Shown here: positions 7,740 to 9,689 of the stretch, in pieces | Numbering within the stretch: position 1 is the stretch's first letter | Layout of the letters: each line of letters begins with the position of its first letter | Made by a program: the position numbers and the translations under genes | Notes under the pieces: model-generated | Told to the model about the DNA's origin: nothing | Databases searched by the model: none | What the model saw: only the letters and a program-made list of their open reading frames with translations | DNA from: an uncultured Desulfuromonadales bacterium | Lineage (GTDB): Bacteria; Desulfobacterota; Desulfuromonadia; Desulfuromonadales; Geopsychrobacteraceae | Reading direction: 5' to 3' | Length of the DNA: 9,689 nucleotides | NCBI GenBank assembly: GCA_945787295.1 | Contig: CALZHQ010000095.1 | Coordinates: forward strand, 1-9,689

Positions 7740-8375
7740 TTACTTGGGCCCCTTCAGACGTTTCATCAACTGCTCTTCTATTTCCCGGTAGGCCTCCGCC
7801 GGATCTATATTCAGGATAGCCAGCATTTCCGACAGCTTGTCATCGTCTCCTTCGCTCAGGTTGTCGAGCTGATCCAGTTGCTCGAGAAGGCTCAGGCGAG
7901 TTTCCTGCTTCTGGACGCGATAAAGCCTCATGATACGGATGACATCCTGATACCGATCGGCCTGGGCGTCGGCTGCAAGCTCATCTTCGTTTGCATCGTC
8001 GTTTTCGTCCGTGATCGATTGCGATACGAAGTTGTACTCTGTGCCTTCCAGAAAGTTAATCATGGCATCACTCCATGGTGCCATGGTGGAGCCAAGAAAG
8101 CCACTGGCCGTGATGAAGTTTTTCAGCGATTTTGATGCGCTGAGGCCGAAATCCTCGTTTTTGATTTCCAGAACCTTCAGCAGTTGGGTCACCTTCGCTT
8201 TCGGGACGCCGGCGCGGCCCGACTCGAAGCGTGCCACGACCTGGATAGCGCTGTTGCCCTCGTAGCCCAGGGTTTCGCCCAGTTCCTTGCGGCTCAAGCC
8301 TTTCTCCAGCCTGCGCTGCTCCAGGAGTTTGCCCACTTTTCTGCGGAAGAGTTCTTTCTGCTCTTTGGTGATCAT
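7740..8375 (-). CDS. XRE-family helix-turn-helix transcriptional regulator
   Basis: A 211-residue cytoplasmic protein. Residues about 17-72 form an XRE/Cro-type helix-turn-helix domain (LLEQRRLEKGLSRKELGETL, followed by VVARFESGRAGVPKAKVTQL). Residues 121-140 are a very acidic linker. Residues about 140-211 are helical and charged (YQDVIRIMRLYRVQKQETRL, ending EQLMKRLKGPK) and could mediate oligomerisation or sense the granule. I do not recognise this C-terminal part, and the protein is not the PhaR family known from Ralstonia. I chose the ATG at 8375 because the conserved domain follows directly and an upstream GAGAAAG can serve as a weak Shine-Dalgarno. The frame stays open upstream to 8603, but that segment crosses the divergent phasin promoter and looks non-coding. 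It sits between the phasin gene and phaE, so it is a natural candidate regulator of PHA genes. Confidence 0.88.
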   Translation of the reverse strand: MITKEQKELFRRKVGKLLEQRRLEKGLSRKELGETLGYEGNSAIQVVARFESGRAGVPKAKVTQLLKVLEIKNEDFGLSASKSLKNFITASGFLGSTMAPWSDAMINFLEGTEYNFVSQSITDENDDANEDELAADAQADRYQDVIRIMRLYRVQKQETRLSLLEQLDQLDNLSEGDDDKLSEMLAILNIDPAEAYREIEEQLMKRLKGPK

Positions 8376-8451
8376 ATTCGCTTTCTCGGTGTGGATAATG
8401 GTTTTGCGGCGGCTCGATTTTTGGGCTGCGCGACCGCTCGAATCAATCTGT

Positions 8452-8480
8452 ATGGTATGGATATCTGTAGCGAAAAGCAA
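8452..8480 (-). promoter_or_regulatory. Weak candidate promoter of the XRE regulator gene
   Basis: On the minus strand TTGCTT (8480-8475) and TACCAT (8457-8452) are 17 bases apart. The -10 box matches consensus at 4 of 6 positions. A TGTTTA hexamer (minus strand, 8490-8485) lies just upstream of the -35 box, so autoregulation is possible. Confidence 0.25.
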
Positions 8481-8484
8481 TAAG

Positions 8485-8578
8485 TAAACATTTTTCGATT
8501 TTTTTCTTGACAGTTTGTTTATGGTTTGTTTAAATCGCGTCACATCTGGAAGCAAAAAGCCAGCACGCATATTAAACA
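8485..8578. promoter_or_regulatory. Cluster of four TGTTTA hexamers, candidate operator
   Basis: TGTTTA occurs at 8485-8490 (minus), 8516-8521 (plus), 8527-8532 (plus) and 8573-8578 (minus). The two central copies belong to a direct repeat GTTTGTTTA (8513-8521 and 8524-8532) offset by 11 bases, about one helical turn. They lie exactly in the spacer and -10 region of the phasin promoter. A protein bound there would occlude RNA polymerase, as expected for repression relieved when granules form. Confidence 0.45.
8507..8535 (+). promoter_or_regulatory. Sigma-70-type promoter of the phasin gene
   Basis: A perfect -35 box TTGACA (8507-8512), a 17-base spacer and TTAAAT (8530-8535, 4 of 6 to consensus), preceded by a T-rich stretch. 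Transcription would start near 8542, leaving a leader of about 60 bases. Confidence 0.7.
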
Positions 8579-8602
8579 ATGATTTAACAAAGGAGTAAGA
8601 CA

Positions 8603-9130
8603 ATGCAAAACGAAAAAATTGCTCAGGACATTTTGGATTTCAACAAAAACGCCGTCAAAACCAGCTTTGAGGCTCTCAACTCTTTTTCCGATCAGACCGC
8701 CAAGGCCGCCGATCAGCTGATGGGCGCTGTGCCTAATGTTCCGGAAGAAGGCAAGAAAGCTGTCGGGACCTTTTTCAAGGAAAATCAGAAGGGCCTCGCC
8801 AACCTGCAGAAAAGCGTAGAAGCCGGCCTGGAGATCGACGTCACCGGCAAGGAAGCCCCGGTGAAGGGTATCGAGGTGATGGAGAGCTTTTACAACAGCG
8901 CTTTCAGCCAAGCCAGTGCTCTTCAAAAAGAAGCTGTGGCCCTGTTCACCAAGACCTCGGATCAGCTTCCTAAAGAAGTCAAGCCGGTGGTTGAATTCTG
9001 GAACCAAGCTCTGAACAGCAATGTCGAGATTTTTCAGGGTCTGGTGACCAAGAACTTTGAGTTCGCTAAAAAGGTTCTGGCGGATGTCGCCGTTGAAGCC
9101 CCGAAAGCAGCCAAAGCTGCCGCAAAGTAA
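8603..9130 (+). CDS. Phasin-family PHA granule protein
   Basis: A 175-residue, all-helical, Ala/Lys-rich soluble protein without signal peptide or membrane segment. The length and amphipathic pattern fit phasins, which coat PHA granules and control their size and number. Landmarks are IAQDILDFNKNAVKTSFEAL (6-25), a central PVKGIEVMESFYNSAFSQAS and a late WNQALNSNVEIFQGL. The C-terminus (VEAPKAAKAAAK, 164-175) is a short basic Ala/Lys tail recalling the much longer one of PhaE. AGGAG lies 7 bases before the ATG, which fixes the start. It is transcribed divergently from the XRE regulator gene from a good promoter and ends at a strong terminator, so it is a single-gene unit. Assignment rests on composition, length and neighbours, because phasins share little sequence. 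A phaP-type name would fit, but I am not sure of the subfamily. Confidence 0.85.
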   Translation: MQNEKIAQDILDFNKNAVKTSFEALNSFSDQTAKAADQLMGAVPNVPEEGKKAVGTFFKENQKGLANLQKSVEAGLEIDVTGKEAPVKGIEVMESFYNSAFSQASALQKEAVALFTKTSDQLPKEVKPVVEFWNQALNSNVEIFQGLVTKNFEFAKKVLADVAVEAPKAAKAAAK

Positions 9131-9175
9131 GCTGCAAAAAATAACCGGCCGTCCTTCGGCGGTTTAGATCCAAAC

Positions 9176-9209
9176 AAAACCCCCCGCTAATGATTTAGCG
9201 GGGGGTTTT
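9176..9209. terminator. Bidirectional intrinsic terminator between the phasin gene and the small minus-strand gene
   Basis: A perfect 15-bp stem (9176-9190 with 9195-9209: AAAACCCCCCGCTAA and its complement) closes a TGAT loop. It has T runs on both strands, so it can end transcription of the phasin gene and of the convergent gene whose stop codon is at 9216. A smaller bulged hairpin (9143-9151 with 9157-9164) lies just after the phasin stop. Confidence 0.92.
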
Positions 9210-9215
9210 GTTTGC

Positions 9216-9416
9216 TCAACTCTTGAGAGAAAGCTCTTCAGGGTCCATGGTTTTTTCTGGACAACCGGTCAGGTAGGGTTGCCGCTTACGACTTTCTGTC
9301 AGCGCAGCTTCAATCATGTCGCCCATTTCTTCCAGCCACTGACTATTCGGTTGAGCCATGCCGGTATCATCGACATGATCCATTTGACAATATCGGCAAA
9401 AACACAGCTCCTGCAT
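9216..9416 (-). CDS. Small hypothetical protein with an N-terminal Cys cluster
   Basis: A 66-residue protein beginning MQELCFCRYCQMDHVDDTG, with Cys5, Cys7 and Cys10 plus His13 close together and a fourth Cys near residue 51. The rest is hydrophilic and helical (WLEEMGDMIEAALTESRKRQ). The cluster could bind zinc or iron, but I recognise no family and assign no function. The ATG at 9416 has GGGGG 9 bases upstream. A TTG at 9470 with AGGAGG 6 bases upstream is in frame and has the better Shine-Dalgarno. It would give 84 residues, and an ATG at 9485 would give 89. The extra N-terminal residues look unlike conserved protein, so I prefer 9416 with reservation. It lies 84 bases downstream of the KAS III-like gene on the same strand, and the bidirectional terminator follows it. 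Confidence 0.6.
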   Translation of the reverse strand: MQELCFCRYCQMDHVDDTGMAQPNSQWLEEMGDMIEAALTESRKRQPYLTGCPEKTMDPEELSLKS

Positions 9417-9500
9417 TTTATTTAACCCCCTAGTTTGAAGTTTCTGCGTCCAGAAGAGGTGAGGTCTCAACTTGTCCCTCCTCATTCAATCGTCTTATAT

Positions 9501-9689
9501 CTACGCCGACACGGGTCCGGGGTGGGCAGATGCCACCGATTTGCCGAGTTTGTTCTCAGCGCTGAAGGTCTCCGCGATGTCAGTTGTGACCTCCGGCGCC
9601 ACCATCGACGGCTCCAGTGACAGCACCACGTAGCCGCCCACGGCTCCGGCGCCGAAGCCCGGCGCGAAGACCAGCGAGCGTTTGCTGAT
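9501..9689 (-). CDS. Beta-ketoacyl-ACP synthase III-like protein, C-terminal fragment (cut by the window edge)
   Basis: The final 62 codons of a gene entering from the right, ending at TAG (9503-9501). The fragment contains SLVFAPGFGAGAVGGYVVLS, which fits the glycine-rich last strand-turn-strand of FabH/KAS III-type thiolase-fold enzymes, where GFGAG is usual. It is followed by a tail of about 35 residues (EVTTDIAETFSAENKLGKSV and beyond) longer than in ordinary FabH. The active-site residues lie outside the window. The broken gene at the left edge is of a family I associate with the same fold. The two are on the same strand but do not overlap in this window, so paralogy cannot be tested here. 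Confidence 0.6.
   Translation of the reverse strand: MSKRSLVFAPGFGAGAVGGYVVLSLEPSMVAPEVTTDIAETFSAENKLGKSVASAHPGPVSA

Noticed and set aside
8376..8603. N-terminal extension of the XRE regulator to 287 residues
   Set aside because: It would cover the divergent phasin promoter and start inside the phasin ribosome binding region; the helix-turn-helix domain fits the ATG at 8375.

Overview
The window carries a compact polyhydroxyalkanoate (PHA, most likely polyhydroxybutyrate) biosynthesis locus of the class III type, with its own granule protein and a candidate regulator. The two-subunit synthase (PhaC of about 353 residues plus PhaE), moderate-to-high GC coding regions and strong Shine-Dalgarno sites point to a Gram-negative bacterium. 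A sulfur- or metal-reducing deltaproteobacterium (Desulfuromonas/Geobacter-like) is my best guess, but that is inference from gene style, not proof.

Layout, left to right. Positions 1-610 (minus) hold the 5' part of a gene for a 3-oxoacyl-ACP synthase III-like protein that is broken by a frameshift near 505. Positions 611-1844 are about 1.2 kb of A+T-richer DNA with no convincing gene but several inverted repeats. The PHA genes follow, all on the minus strand and read right to left: phaE (7409-6033), phaC (6018-4957), phaB (4890-4132), phaA (3862-2687) and an alpha/beta-hydrolase (2627-1845). phaE and phaC are nearly contiguous. The later junctions (phaC/phaB, phaB/phaA, phaA/hydrolase) each contain a GC-rich hairpin, and the one after phaB looks like a true intrinsic terminator. 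Upstream of phaE, on the same strand, lies an XRE-type helix-turn-helix regulator (8375-7740). It is divergent from a phasin-like granule protein gene on the plus strand (8603-9130). A perfect 15-bp-stem bidirectional terminator (9176-9209) separates the phasin gene from a small cysteine-bearing minus-strand gene (9416-9216). The window ends in the C-terminus of a KAS III-like protein (minus, 9689-9501).

How the genes work together. PhaA condenses two acetyl-CoA to acetoacetyl-CoA, PhaB reduces it to 3-hydroxybutyryl-CoA, and the PhaE-PhaC complex polymerises it on granules coated by the phasin. PhaE has an unusual coiled coil followed by a Lys/Ala/Thr-rich, histone-H1-like tail. The XRE protein is positioned to control the phasin and perhaps phaE. 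The hexamer TGTTTA (either strand) is clustered around the phasin/regulator promoters and also occurs at phaE, so it is a candidate operator. The hydrolase could act on the polymer or its oligomers, but this is unproven.
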